Positions 10,457 to 23,095 of a stretch of DNA of 64,000 nucleotides are shown here, in pieces. A program made the translations under genes and the position numbers. This stretch comes from Auricularia sp. M13. Lineage: Eukaryota; Basidiomycota; Agaricomycetes; Auriculariales; Auriculariaceae. The notes beneath the pieces are model-generated. The model searched no databases and was not told the origin of the DNA. It saw only the letters and a program-made list of their open reading frames with translations. The number at the start of each line of letters is the position of its first letter. Positions within the stretch are counted from its first letter, which is position 1. The stretch covers positions 1,116,001-1,180,000 of the forward strand of contig CM073204.1 of the NCBI GenBank assembly GCA_037042915.1, written 5' to 3'.

Positions 10457-11928
10457 TCACCGCACCGCATATGGCGAGCTAAGCGGAGAAAGCAAAAAGC
10501 AAGAAAGATGAAGAGATAAAGAGGACAGGAACGAAGAAATAAAAGACACGCACGCGTTCGCGCTGCCCTCGAGCTCCTCGAACTCCTGGCGGAACCCATT
10601 GATCTTGTCAATATGCTCTCGCGCCGGTTCCTCGCCAAAGTCCACGAGGAACGCCTCGCACGCGCGCAGGAAGCGGTCGTACCCCTTCGCCCTGGATTTT
10701 GAGAGGTCGGGCTCGGAGGTGCCGCGCATGCGCGCGAGAAACGATCCGATGATCGTGGAGAACGCGCCTGTGGGGAGGATGCAGAAGACAAAGCCAATGT
10801 GCAATTAGCGCGGTAGTTCGTGGGATTTGCAGGGATGGAAAGCGCACCAAGCACCGAAGTCATGATGGACGTCTGTTCATGCACATGAGCAAGATTTGCG
10901 GGGCAGTTTGGCGCTAACCGGTAACGCACCTGCCGCCCTGTAGTAACCGCCGCGAGGCCCGTGATGAGCGCGCCAACGACGATCTGCAGGCCGATAGCAG
11001 CATTGAGCGAGCGGCCGAAGAGCTTGGCTGGCGAGGCGTTAGCAGCGAGCGCGACAAGGAGGGTAGAGCGGCGCGCACCTTTCGCCTCCAGCGCGACGTG
11101 CCGTTTTCTTGCGACTTCGATGGTCGGCTGCAAACGCCGCGCCACCGTGTCCCGTGTCTGCGCGAGGGGCTCTGTTAGCGGGGGCGCTGCGCAGATACAG
11201 TAGAACGAGACCACGGCGCACCCGGTCGTCCGGCCGCGTCGGCACGATCCAGTCGACCTGGCTCGCGCGGCGCATGGTCGGCGGGCGCGAGAGTGGAACC
11301 TGCGGGTACGGCCCCTGGTCGCGGTACGCGACGGACGGGTGGCGCGACGGCTGGTAGGCCGCGGCGGGCTGCGGCACGGGCATCATGCGCGAGTCCGTCA
11401 CGTCCTTCTCGCTCATCGACACCACGCGCTCCTTCGCCGGCGTCGGCGGCGGCGGAGATCCCCGGGACGGGTCGTGCTGTGGCGGGCGCTGGTCCGCAGC
11501 GTAGCCCGACGTCGAGGGCGGCGCGAGGAGCGGCTGCAGCGTCGTGCTGCCCGTGGCCGTCGTCCTGTGGTCGTCCATCGAGGCGTGTGGCGAGTCGTGG
11601 AGCTGTGGCTGCTGGTGTTGGTGATGCTGTTGCTGTGGGGCCCCGTACGGATGTTGGTGCTGCTGCTGCGACGCGGGCTGCTCCTGTGGCGCGTGTGACG
11701 GCGGCAGAGCGGACGACGACGGCGCGTTCGCGTTCGGGTTTGGCGTGACGGCGCGCTCGACGGCGGACAGCAGGCGGTTCTCCAGCGCGCTGACGACGGC
11801 GGGGAACAGCTCGCGTACCGCAGGCTGTTGCGGGTGCTTGGCCTGCGGAAAGGAAGAAAAGAATCCAGCGGCTAGAATGAGCACGCTGCAGGCACGCGGC
11901 AGAATTCGAAGCGCACCTCGCCGCTCAT
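10457..11928 (-). CDS. SLATT-domain (SMODS/SLOG-associating 2TM effector-like) membrane protein
   Basis: Seven exons: 11928-11917, 11842-11222, 11157-11079, 11027-10930, 10872-10848, 10767-10554 and 10478-10457, giving 356 residues; all phases fit. The tiny first exon encodes MSGE. Residues about 5-210 are low-complexity (Gln/His/Pro/Ser). The SLATT core follows: a helix ending ARKRHVALEAKAKLFGRSLN, TM1 AAIGLQIVVGALITGLAAV, a short loop, TM2 SVLGAFSTIIGSFLARM, then RGTSEPDLSKSRAKGYDRF and a helical tail. SLATT domains are predicted pore-forming effectors in prokaryotic nucleotide-signalling conflict systems. The fungal version is widespread in Agaricomycetes with unknown function. The last exon (SPYAVR) and the first exon are the least certain parts. 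Confidence 0.75.
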
Positions 11929-13633
11929 GCCCAGCTACGCTACGCTCTGCACGACGCGCGCGCGAAGTTGGAGAAAGAGGACAAGCTGGAGAATGGGATC
12001 GCCGGACGACGGATATCAATCCGCCGGTCGCTGATGGCGACGGCGCTTCCCAACCCGTGCTTCGGTCGCTGTCGGCTACCTAGCGCACCACCGACATCTT
12101 CGCTTCCATACAAAGCTAGCTGCTGACACAAATGCGCTGTAAGTTCATCCTCGGTAGCTGTGAGCGTATTTCCGTCAGCGAACCCACGAAAATCCGTTGT
12201 ACAGACAAAGTTCCGTACCGTTGCCACGCAGTTAGCGTGCCTTGAGTTTCGAGCCAGTCGCCGGGATGATAACGGGAGGTTGCAAATCGTCCCCAATGCC
12301 TGCGTAAAGGTGCAGATCCAAACAGACTGTCGATCATATTGACACTGTCGCCGAGGTGGCACTGCGTCGGGACCACAAGGGTCGGGCTCAATCCGGATTG
12401 GAAGCAGACGCGGCATGTGTGCAGATGTCTCACCCTTCACGGAGCTGTTGACGCGGTCAAGCGCAGAAGAGCTGCAGGAGGTCATATGGGCGCTCGCGAT
12501 TGTGCGTGCATCGTTGCCGCCTACAATGTTGAGGCCTGTAGAGGCGCTGAGAATCTGGTCATAAGGGTATGCGTCAGGATTTCAGTCTAGTTTCAAGACG
12601 CTCATACCATATTGAAATAAGGGAGCTCGGCCATTCCATTGACTTCGAGGTGAGCGCCCAGTCCTAGTCTCCTTTGCAGACTTTACGATGGAAGATGATC
12701 GTTCCAATGGCCCAGTCCGCCCTACGCGGTAGACTCGATGCAGCGCGACACGGCGGCCTGTAGTCCAGGGATTGTGGAGGCTACGTCCGTGAGGGTGTAA
12801 TGAGGGTGCGCAAGTTTATCTCGTGTTGAGCATCATTTCACCTGCTCAAGTGGAGCGACCATATGTCGCGTGGATGAAGTCCAGGATGGAGTCCAGTAGT
12901 CCAGGGCCTGCTTGATCCATAGTATGAGGAGACAGACCGCACTGCTATCCATCTAAGACTCACCCGTGTCCAATATCATCATTCCGCATGCTGAAGTGGA
13001 GCAAGCACACGTTGGGCGCAGGGCTGTAAGTTGGCTCAGGTCAGGAACTGTATAACAGCGGAACCACTTCACTTACAAAATAATCCAAAGTTTGAATAGG
13101 GTAGGTAGAAATTATCAAGCCAGTGAATAGAGCCGCAGGCTGCGTCAAGTCGTTCAAACCCTGAGCGGCGTTCATGCATATGGCGCAAAGCATTCCTAAC
13201 AGGAGATGGGTATAAACACAATCAGTGGAGGCCGCAAGCTCCGCCCGCGCGCGCACGTTGAGCTGACACGTTTGAACCTTTTGGTACCTGCGCCGGGAGC
13301 GCATGACCAGCCTTGCGGCAACCTTGCGGTAGCGCCAGCGCTGCTGGCGGATAGCTCAAACGCATATAACGGATATATGCGTGACCACTCTTGGACAGCA
13401 CCTAGGTGGGATGGAACGGAGAAGGCGCGAGGAGAGAGGCGTTTAGGCGGAGTTGACACGTCACGTCCAACTCCGGCGCAAGTTAGCCGTTATGTCCGCC
13501 AGACGCGACGGTGGAAGGCTATTCTACAACGGGCCTTCTGCTTGATCGGAATATCAAAGATTGGTATAGAAATGGGGCATAAGTACGGCGATTACACATT
13601 GACGCAGACAGGGATGAATCGAGTCGCTCAAGT
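11929..13633. other. intergenic, no supported gene
   Basis: A frame of 181 codons on the minus strand (12485-11940) and overlapping frames near 12116-12433 show no family motif. They could be the 5' region of the SLATT gene. Nothing else is seen between 12600 and 13630. Confidence 0.3.
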
Positions 13634-14470
13634 TCATCCAGTGAATGGACGCGGGCCAGGCACGACGTAGTCCGGCGCCGGGACGTTATAGATGTCGACG
13701 GTGAGGCCGGGGTCGGTCGCCTTGTACGGCGGGAAGGCGACCGTGGCCGGGCTCGCGGAGCCGCCGCCCGTGACGCTGATCTGCGCGCAGGAGATGTACC
13801 ACTGCGGCGCGTTGACGACGTGCAGGCCGATCTGCTCAATGCGGACCAGGTACTGCGGAATGTCAACAATTTGAGCGGGCCTCTTGAGCTGCATGGAAAC
13901 ACCGTACCTCGCCGTTGGGGATGCTCTTTGGCAGCGTCGTGGTTAGCTGGCTAGCGTTGAAGTCCGCGAAGGACATGGCCGAGTTGCGCCCATTGGGGTA
14001 CGTCGCCCCCCACTCAGCAATCTACAACACGACACAAGTCAGCAGTTAAATGAACTACATCACAATTCGCACACACCTTGAACCAGTCCGCGCCCGAGCC
14101 GTCCCAGCTCGCAGCAGTCTGCCCGCTGGGCACCTTGCCGAGGTAGATCGCAGCAGGACCAAGGTGGTACAAGGTGTTGTCCAGCTTGAAGCCGATGGTC
14201 GAGCCCGCAGTCACTGGGAGCGTTTGTGTCGCGGGCGTGCCGACGGTGTTGCACAGGAAGTTGGACGCCGTGGGCGACGTCACGGGCGAGTTGTTCGCCG
14301 GCACGCGCACGGCCGCCGTGGACGTCGTGCTTCCCGCGATGAGCGTCGTCCAGATGTCTATAACAGCGCGTCAGCATGCGCTCGTGGATGTATGATATGG
14401 CTAAGGACGTACAGTGCGCGGACGCGCACTGCGCAAGTGCGGAAAAAGCGGCGAGGGCGGCGAACTTCAT
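13634..14470 (-). CDS. AA9 lytic polysaccharide monooxygenase (secreted)
   Basis: Four exons: 14470-14413, 14357-14077, 14021-13908 and 13852-13634, giving 223 residues; every intron is GT-AG and phases fit. The signal peptide MKFAALAAFSALAQCASA is followed directly by His (HYIWTTL), which would be the N-terminal copper-brace histidine. The second copper His lies in LDNTLYHLGP and the axial Tyr in QWYISCAQIS. AGST, SWDGSGADWFKI and the LVRIEQIGLH block are typical of the family. The length fits a single catalytic domain without a cellulose-binding module. AA9 enzymes oxidatively cleave cellulose and some hemicelluloses outside the cell using copper and an oxidant. The first intron sits just after the catalytic His codon. 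Confidence 0.93.
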
Positions 14471-16074
14471 CGTCTGGGTGGAGAGGGCTGATGACTCTGT
14501 CGCTGCCTTACGAAGCCGTCCTGCATTTATACGCGTCCAGGCGGCATCGACCTGGCCAGGAACGGAAACTCGAAGGCACGAGTGGCGACCAGCATGTATG
14601 TAAGAAGTAGACACAATACCGGGATTTCACCGTGCCACGCGCGCAGACGTAAATAGTAGCCGCCAGGGAATTCGGGGAAGTCGCGCCGGAAACCGCATGG
14701 CTACTTTATACACGTTGCATGAGCTGCCTCGCATGAGAGTCAAACTAGTGGAAAGGATGGAAGCGCACATATCATTATCACACGAAATAACTCAGATCCT
14801 GTGTGTCGACCTGGAAATAGCATTGAGCAACGTTCAGCCATTCCCGGAGTGGAGCTTTCACCCGACCTTCAGCCGTCCGCCTGGCTGGAGGCGTAGCTAC
14901 GGTCCACGAGTGCGAGAAGACCGTCGTTGAAAGCGCGTCATTTTGCGCATTGCAGCGCTTCTGTTGGTATGGTAGATAAACATAGCAAGGGGACTGAATC
15001 ACGAGCGTCCGTGCAGGTTAAGTCGGGATTAGACGGCGAAACATATCAACACGAGACTCACTGTCTAAATTAATGTTTCCTGCACAGTCAGGTGATCCCA
15101 AGAGGTCGCGCCGTAGAGAATTGGAGAACTGAGTACTGGCCCGTCGTATCCACGGGGCTGATCGGGGCGATAAGGCAGGGGATTCCAGGTAATGAGCTCG
15201 CTTTGTGCACAACAGTGACTGTGACGCGAAGGCGCGCAAGCGTTCCAGTTTCTGCTTGGCCGGATTCAACTGCAGGGCCTGATACACGGGGCGCGGAGAG
15301 TCCAAGTAGCGGCCATCGTACCAAAGAGTTGCACCGATGACAACAAAGGCGAGCCACGTGTTCGAGGAGAAAAGGAATGTTGCTGGATGGAGCAGCACAC
15401 AACAGCCATCGCTGTAGCTTAGGACCAATTAGATAAGTTTGGCGCGGTGCGAAAGGATCGCGGGTCCATGAAATCGATAACAGGTCATCACAGAGTTCGT
15501 CCCCAACGCAACGTGCCAGCGAGCGCAACCGTCCGCTAGTGCCGACAGACCAAATGAAGGAAAATAGCACGTTGCAACAAATACAGCATCGTTGAAGCTA
15601 GGATTTAAGCCGAAGAACGAGCATACGGGAGCCCTTCAAATCACGCGGTCTGAGCATTCTGCATAGCCAGTGCATGAGCCGCGGTAAGAGCAAGCTCTAA
15701 ACGAGCAATGAATCCGGTTCATATATTCAACAAGAGTAGCCGTAGAGTGCAGCCGGCATCAGTGCTAGTCTTCGAGGCGAACGTGGTCGAGGTCGGGGTC
15801 AAGAAGCGGCAATTCAGTTGGCCCTCCGGCGCAGTCGCTGACTGCCAATGGCCTGAAGGCATAGCTTTCTCGAGACGGACATAAAGCGTTGCGCAGGCGC
15901 CATGGCGGTCAATCGCGAAGAGTGTGCTGGGCAAGGAGCGGAACGGAGCTTCAATCCTTTGATCCTGAACAGTTCGCTCGTTTTTTTTTAGCTATTGGCA
16001 CATTGTTCATCACAAAGTCAATATAGTGCGCTACTGTAACGGTAGCTTGTGGTAGAATTACCCAGCCGCTGACA
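14471..16074. other. intergenic with an unassigned minus-strand coding-like stretch
   Basis: Overlapping minus-strand frames at 15570-15018 (for example DELCDDLLSISWTRDPFAP and WYDGRYLDSPRPVYQ) could be exons of a diverged gene, and a short frame at 15934-15719 lies upstream of it. I cannot join them convincingly or name a family. Confidence 0.25.
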
Positions 16075-16997
16075 CTACCAGGGTAGTTCATTTCCTTCGT
16101 GACCAAAAAACCTCCCAGAATGTGTCGCCAGCGTCGCCTGCTCGTAGAGCGCAATGTGCTTCGACACCGCATAGTCGACTTCAAGGAACGCGCCCGGTCC
16201 ACCCATATCTACGGCGTCGTGGTAAGTGGCGTGAAAGACTTGCGCACGAGCGACAATTCGAGGCTAACTTACCAGTTTTGATCCAGCCAGGATCGAGCAG
16301 GAATATCGTCAGGTCGGGGTGTTGCTTCGACATCTTGTAGGTCTAGCACAAAGTTTTCAGCATCTTTCACTGACGACAGCTGCAGGATGCGACGTACGAG
16401 CATGTTCATGCCGGCCTTAGCGATGCTGTAACTCGCATTCTTTGGGCCGAGGTCGAGCCCGATACTCGCGAGGCCGCTCGTGACGTTCACCACGACCTTG
16501 CGCTCCCCCTTCTCCACGATCGGGCGGAAGGTGCGAAAGACGCGCAGCGGGCCGATGACGTGCGTCGCGAACTGGCGCTGCAGCTCTTCCGGCGTCGCGT
16601 CGTCGACCGAATCGTTGCCGCCCTGCAGCATCTCTGAGTGAGACCAGCAACTCTTCGCAAATACTAAATCACCCACGATTCCAGCGTTGTTAATAAGATA
16701 GTCGATGCCCTTGTCCGTCCCCAGAATCTCGTTGGTCTTCTCAAACGCGGCCTTGACAGACTCATCAGACGTGATATCGAGCGGCAATACGTGCACGCCC
16801 GCGATCTGAGAGAGCGCGGTCGCGCTGGACGGGTTGCGGCACGTCGCGATGACGGTGTTGGCCTTGTTGGCTGCGAGCTGGCGCGCGAGCTCGATGCCGA
16901 TACCGCGCGATGTTCTGCGGCGCACCAGACGTCAGCAAACGACGTTCGAAATGGGCAAGACGGAGAAGACGTACCCTGTAACGAGCCAGACGGGCAT
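16075..16997 (-). CDS. short-chain dehydrogenase/reductase (SDR)
   Basis: Five exons: 16997-16975, 16914-16673, 16633-16371, 16333-16273 and 16208-16075, giving 240 residues. MPVWLVTGTSRGIG holds the classical TGxxxGIG nucleotide-binding motif; NNAG follows, and the catalytic YxxxK is in ASYSIAKAG. The C-terminal LLDPGWIKTDMGGPGA is the usual SDR ending, confirming exons 4-5. The protein is the size of single-domain classical SDRs of the C-factor/sniffer-like kind; the cofactor (NAD or NADP) and substrate are not inferable. Introns 2 and 3 are very short, 39 and 37 nt. The 39-nt intron is open in frame, so its retention would simply add 13 residues. Confidence 0.88.
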
Positions 16998-18998
16998 TCT
17001 GTCTTGGGGGGTAGAGGGAGGGGACTGGGCGGGAGTTTTACTGCTGCCAGCAAGCACGGCTGCGCGGTTTATAGGTCGCGCGCGATCTGATGACTCAGCT
17101 GGCGTGGTAGGGGGCGATTAGAAACGGTCGCTCAGGGAAGCGCAGGTGTCCTGTGCGCTACTTTGCATGCGAAAAAAGGATTGTGCAACTCTTGCGCCGC
17201 TATGTGCTTCAATAAGCAAAGTTTGGTACCAGAATGTGACGCGATGCATACCTTTCGTTGTAATTTGTGATTGGTGGCCTCCGAGTACGCCCTCGCGGTT
17301 GATGCAGATAATTGCGCGCCAGCAGGATGATTGCTGCCTGTCATTCTCATCGGCGGATGCGCGATGCGGTCAACTGGCTCCAGGGAAAGACAGCATCCAC
17401 GCTTGCGGAAAGACTGGCGGATATCGAAGTTTTACGCGCCCAAGCAGATAAGAATGCATAAAATAAGCACCAAGTAGAGGCTGAGCGCATGATAACCCAG
17501 GTCAGAATATAAGTTAGAAGCTGGACAGACGCGCAGTGCCATTCCGGTCACAGATCAGTTCGACAGAGAACCCACAAGCGACGTAGCGTCTTTATATTGC
17601 GAAAAGCGTGACTCAAATCATCTAGAGTTTGTGAATGTGACTTATCGGAGCTCATAGCGTCAACGCGACATGGAAGTTTGGAGCCAGCGGGAGGATGGCG
17701 GACCTTCAATCTACCTCCGCTTCTTGTCATCCTCCCTCGATGGTTTGCCTCGCATCTATCGCCCACACCGGGTTGCGCACTAACAGGCTGCTTAACTCTT
17801 GTTGGACTTTGCTATTTCATGCTCCGGGCGCCGGGCTCACACTCAGACTTCCAGCAGTGCTTTTCTCTAGGCTTCATTCGGAACGATTACACTTCGAACT
17901 TCACTTTCAAGGAAGTGCAAGCCGTACTCTTGCGTACCAAGCACATGAATCTGCAAATCTGCTTGTTTATTTCTCGTTCCCGTTCAGCAACCCAGACTTG
18001 ACCATCGTGTTCTGTGCTGCCTCAGCCGGCCTGGCTCTCGTCGTGCAAACACAGCGAGACTGTTTCCCCTGCTCATTTGGAATCTTATCGTTAACTCAAA
18101 TCCCTCTGGCCTGCGAGCACCGTCTTTTTTCGTAGCTCACCGAGTCCCTGCCCATCCTCCAGACTCTGGCACGCCGGGACGCCTCTCGTTGTGCCGCCTC
18201 TCGCGCAGCCGCTCGCCTTCCGGCGCCCTCTCCACCGGCTGCAGTCTACCAATAGCGCGAGCAAGATGTCCAGCCGGCTGAATGTACGAGCATTTCCCGC
18301 CGCTTTAGGTTCTGAGACACAACCGCAGCCCGGCGGATCAGCCTCAACGTTTGGGCCGGCGCGCCGCCCAGCTCTGTTCAGCGGCTCCACCAGCAGATTT
18401 TCCACGCTTGCTGTTGTCCTGGAGGCGCGTGCAGGGGCTCACGCACCACTGACCGACGCCCATCTGCTCTTGTCCGGCGTTCTTGTACCTCTCGCACGAG
18501 ATTTCTCTGGCGATGGACTTTGCTGCGCACTACGCGATGGCGATATGGGTCCATTTGCACACGTTGCATTTAGTTTCGATTGGCGGATACTATCTATGGC
18601 CCTGCTGGTAAACTTGGGGGCCCCGCTGCACGTTGCCGGGCAGATCTTGAGGGCGTCTCGATATCAATACACTTGGTTGGTATCCATGAATTCTCCGCAC
18701 CCATTTACAAAGCTGTTGCCTATCAGCCTGAGAGCGTTGAATCGCCTTGCTAACCCCCGGGGCTGTGGCTTTGCTCAAGTTAAATTGCTGGCGCGCGGGC
18801 AGGGTCACGTGAGCTCCGCATTCCTATCGACAATCAACTGGTTCGAGCTCGTAAACGGATCACCAAGATCATTTTGCTCTGCCAATGCTATATACACCTC
18901 TACCGATGCGATTCAAAAGTGCGCCGCCCATAGTAAGTACATGTGATCCGCTGTGTCAGTGGGGCAACCTTTTCAGCTTGGCCTGGCTCATTGAAATC
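16998..18998. other. intergenic, no supported gene
   Basis: Near 17685-17740 a GGATGGC...CTCCGCTTCTTGTCATCC stretch resembles the AHLL-family 5' signature. A 251-codon plus-strand frame (18191-18946) has no recognisable motif and uneven codon use, so I do not call it. Confidence 0.3.
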
Positions 18999-20619
18999 TC
19001 ATACATAGCGAAGAAATTGGTGTACCACGAACGGGTAAAGAGCAAAGTACGGTCTACGGGGTGCGGTTGCAAACGACGCTGATAGCCATTGGGGGACGGA
19101 TACCGACGGATTCCATGGTAGGAAGTCTTCAACAGCGTCTTCCCCAGAGAACCCGAGAACGTGGAGCCGATTGTGTGTACGGTGACCCGGGCCGTTGCGC
19201 AACAACCTGGCAATGCAGGCACCACTGGGTCTCTGGTGCTCTGTGTGAAGTTTAAGTAGTGGGATGATTGTGTTTCTGAGATAATCTCTAAACGTGATCG
19301 TCAATAGGTCTGAGGTCATCGTGGCAAAGACGACGCACCCGTCGGGACGCCGATAAAGCTCTGCAAAAATACCTTTGCACGCCTTGTAATGTTCGCGGGC
19401 GGCGTGGTCGTTCATAACCAGCCCGAGGGCTGCCATTTGATTCAACATCAATAAAGTGCGCTCCATCTCGTGCCTGTACTGTGCGCGCTGGATCTCCTCT
19501 CGGAGCAAAATTCTGCACCCTGGCCCCTCGCAGTTGCACATGGTGTTGGGTGCGTGCTTGCGCTCGAGCAGGTGTTTGATGATGAGCAACACGTCGTCCA
19601 CCGGCTTGGGGAACCCGATGAGAACTTGCCACTGGTCGAAAGCGCGTTCTCTGAAATAGCAGCAGTCCACAGTTTGAATCCAGGGTCGCACGTGTGGTGG
19701 GTATTTATACTCATACATCAGGCTGAAGTGACATTAGCATACTCAAGCAAGCATTCAGAAAACCGCATATCTCACAGGTGTTGCATGACACGCTGAGTTT
19801 GCGCCTTTTGCAAGATCTGATGGATGCCAGCTGGGTCGTTGCTTTGATGGTAGGATAAAGCAAGCTGTTCCTCATCGTCGCAGGATAGTTCGAGCAGCTG
19901 CATGAACCGCTATAATCAAAGAATGAGTCCGGAAAGCGCAGGATGCAGTTAGACGTACTGTGAGGGACGTGCGAGTACACGGATGGAAGTATTCTCCTGT
20001 CCATTCATTGTAGAACTGAAACGTCGGCACACCGACATCAAAGCGCAGCTGGATATCTTGTACGACGCCGTATACGCGCTCTAGGGTAGTCGCCTGTTGC
20101 TCTACTGCATCCAGAACAGCACATTGATCGTTCCTAGATATCTCGATGAATATTAAACCGCTAGTTAAATCCACTGGCGTACGCATGAGAGAGGGTGAGG
20201 TATGTCTGAATGACACCAAGTTGCTCTGAAAGCTGTGTTCTGAGCGCGTCGACTTCCTTCCTCCCGCCAAGGATGCTCCACGCCGCAACTGCCCAGTACT
20301 GACGCCAGGCGACCGCGCCAACCCTGGTGGTCATTTGTTCCCTGAATACAGCAATCTTGCCGAGGATGAGGTGGAGTACGGAGTGGCACGCAATAAGAGC
20401 ATGCGTAATGCCATGTTCCACGGACGCCTCGAGCGGTATGCGCCGTTTGTCGATTGCAGCCTTGATATGCTGCAACGTGTGCGCGAACGAGTCGATTTCG
20501 ATAATGAGCTCGCGGATATCGGCAGAGGCGCCAGTCGTGTCGCTCAACGCGGCGCGCAGTTGCCACACGAGCTTCAGCACAGCGACGATATCCCCGAAGG
20601 AGTTGAAGGCGATGGGCAT
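18999..20619 (-). CDS. STAND/NLR-N-terminal-like family protein, intact copy C
   Basis: Four exons: 20619-20183, 20133-19959, 19909-19776 and 19722-18999, giving 489 residues, with GT-AG introns of 49-53 bp and matching phases. The N-terminal domain begins MPIAFNSFGDIVAVLKLVWQ, with predicted long helices and the block WRQYWAVAAWSILGGRKEVD. The middle has QDIQLRFDVGVPTFQFYNEW. A C-terminal part has VDCCYFRERAFDQWQVLIGF, a CNCEGPGC cysteine cluster and about 200 further residues. The N-terminus resembles a helical domain common in agaricomycete proteins and found at the front of fungal STAND/NLR proteins; the C-terminal part is unrecognised. It is the only intact member of three in the window (relics at 318-1602 and 3167-4355). 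The function is unknown. Confidence 0.75.
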
Positions 20620-23095
20620 GAGTCACTTGTTCGCGGCGCGGTAGCGACAGCGGGCTCATATACATACATACAGTGTTCCCGGTCAAAGAAGTCCAGATGC
20701 TGTCACGGCGCAGCGCAGATGTTAGCAGTAGTGGAGTCACGAGCAATTCCCTGTATATTCACGGACAGGGCGGGATCCAGGCACATTAAATGTCGCAGGT
20801 TCTAGGCTGCCGTGGCCGGATTGTGTCTGCTACGGTAACTGTACGGCGAGCAAGATGTTTGTGACAAGCCAAGCTGTGCACCGCCGCCTTGATGTCGCCC
20901 CCGGCCGCGAGCGCAGTATGCGACTACACTCTCTGTGAGCCTGGGTGGGGTGTTTCCTATCCTCGCGCTGGCACTCTCGCGCTCCGAGCAGTACTGCTTG
21001 AATCTGCATTTTGCGCAGGTTGGCAAGGGCTCCTTCGAGTGACTTTGACTGCTGACAGACTGGGGCAGATGAAATGCATAGCACAGCATAAGGAGCTTCG
21101 AAGCCTTGGTTTGGTGGGGAGGGTTCTTTATCATCTCACGATGGGCTACGGCGGTGAAACGTCGATCGCAGGGTTTCCAAGGTGTTTCGGAACAAAGCTT
21201 GAGAAGGCCACGGGACCGTGTATGAAGTAGACAGCACCCGAGAGATTAGGAAGTCCAAGACCACAGTCAGACCAGGCAGCCCAGAAACTCGTGAACGCGG
21301 ACGCAACAACGGCCCAGATACGGAGAACTTTTTGCTTCGTTCGTAGAAAGAGGTCTTATAAGGTAGTAGAGTCCCAGTCATAGAAAGCCCGTGAGTTCTC
21401 GAGCGCCGCAGATGGCGGTGTTGACGTCAGCAGACAAGCAGCGGGAGTTAAAGTTCAACTCCGCTCTTCCGTTCCTTTTCTTGCTCCGTTCGACGACCCG
21501 CTGGCTCTGCACCACAGTCACAGGCACCGCACAGGCTAGCAACATATCCCGGAGTTCACTTCCACTGGCGCTTTGTTCCCTACGCTCGCCAGCCTTCCCC
21601 AGCAATATACAATCACCGAATAGGCTCACTGGCAACACTTGGACGCCGCACCGGCCGCCGCGACCGTTACTGCCCTCGCAATCCTAATTTACAGCTCGGG
21701 CATCGTTGCTCGGCATTTTTCTACCATTGATCATGCTCGGGCTGTGCGTGGGTTCGTTGGACGGCTTGTTTCACTGGGCCTGTCAATCGTGGCGGAAGTT
21801 TGAGATGCGGTCTGTGCTCTTCACCGGGTCATATACAAGCACCCCTATTGTGGAACTACCCGGGTTTACTTGCTGGGGCTGCGAAGGGCGACAGCTGTTC
21901 CCGCAACTCGTCTGAGATGCCGCGTCTGCAGTTCTCCTGCTTTCCCACACATGTGGAGATAAAGAATCACACGGATGCGGTGTGCAGTCGCGCAACCGAC
22001 AGGCCTGGTCTCTTTTTCCCACGCGACACTACTGCTCCTAAGTCGGATTCCAAATTCTTGCGGCGGAGTCGTCGCACTTGGCACTGAATATCTGCTGGTT
22101 TCTTCAAAGCATGACATAGGCTGTTCATCGCTCCACACCAATTGGTTACTGACACATACCCTCCTTTTACAATTCTATATAGGCTGCCGGGTCAAGGGAA
22201 CGCATATCCCGCCGTGAACATACCGTCACCGAGCCATGGGGCGCGCCCAACGGCGCGGTCGACAACCAGCATGGATCGCTCCTTGTGCCGCGCCTCGCGA
22301 GGCATCGCGAGCATCTCTTTCCTGTGTCCAGTGTCCATCAACGTAGACGCCTGGACGGTTGCACGTGTTCGGCGCCCAGTAGCCAGCCCCCTTGGTATTC
22401 TCGTGCCCGTCTTCGCGAATCCGGCCTCGACAACCGATGGGCCGCGTTTCTCGGCCTGCTCGCCCGCTGTATCGGCCAGAAAATCCCATGCAACCCTACT
22501 TCTGTACATCTCGAGTCGCTCATCTTGCTTGCAGAAACGTGCGACGAGCAGCCAGATTCTGGACCAAACTCATTACCGCAGCCTCTCTCGATAACCACGC
22601 CCGCCCAGCGGCGCTATCGTGTAGACTGGGCGCATCGCGAACGCGACTAATACGACGAGTCTGCTTTGGACGTATTCAACGGCGCTGCGCCACCGAGGCC
22701 CCGGGCGAGTCGCGGTGCATCGCTTGCTTCTCAGCGGATTCTAGCGGTTCTTAGCGGTTTAAACCGGTTCATATTGACGATATACGGGCATAGATATAAT
22801 TTGCTAGAAAGCGGTCCGCAGCTGTGAATGACCACTTCTGCGGGTTCCGCTGAAGCGGATTACTGGCACAAAGTGCGGCATCCGGTTCACCGGAATCCCT
22901 CGGCACACTGCATCAGCCGACTCCTATGAGTCTTATCTGCACCGCGGCGGCCGCCCTGAGCTCCTCCTCGTTCCTATGGCCTCTTACCCTCGTCCCTTAC
23001 CCCTAATCATATATATCGTTCGACTCGCGCTCCGAATTTCCGCGTATTCCGTTTATCTAATTCCACCGGACTCTATCTCTCTCTACTACAGTCGA
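20620..23095. other. intergenic, no supported gene
   Basis: Several open frames up to 150 codons occur (for example 22142-22594), but none shows motifs, paralogs or splice structure. A CAACTCCGCTCTTCCGTTCC stretch near 21450 weakly resembles the AHLL 5' signature. Confidence 0.3.

Noticed and set aside
15018-15570. Possible minus-strand gene from two overlapping frames
   Set aside because: Coding-like words exist, but no convincing start, splice join or family could be found; left as an unassigned stretch.
18191-18946. 251-codon plus-strand frame
   Set aside because: No paralog, motif, splice signal or consistent codon preference; only chance openness can be argued.
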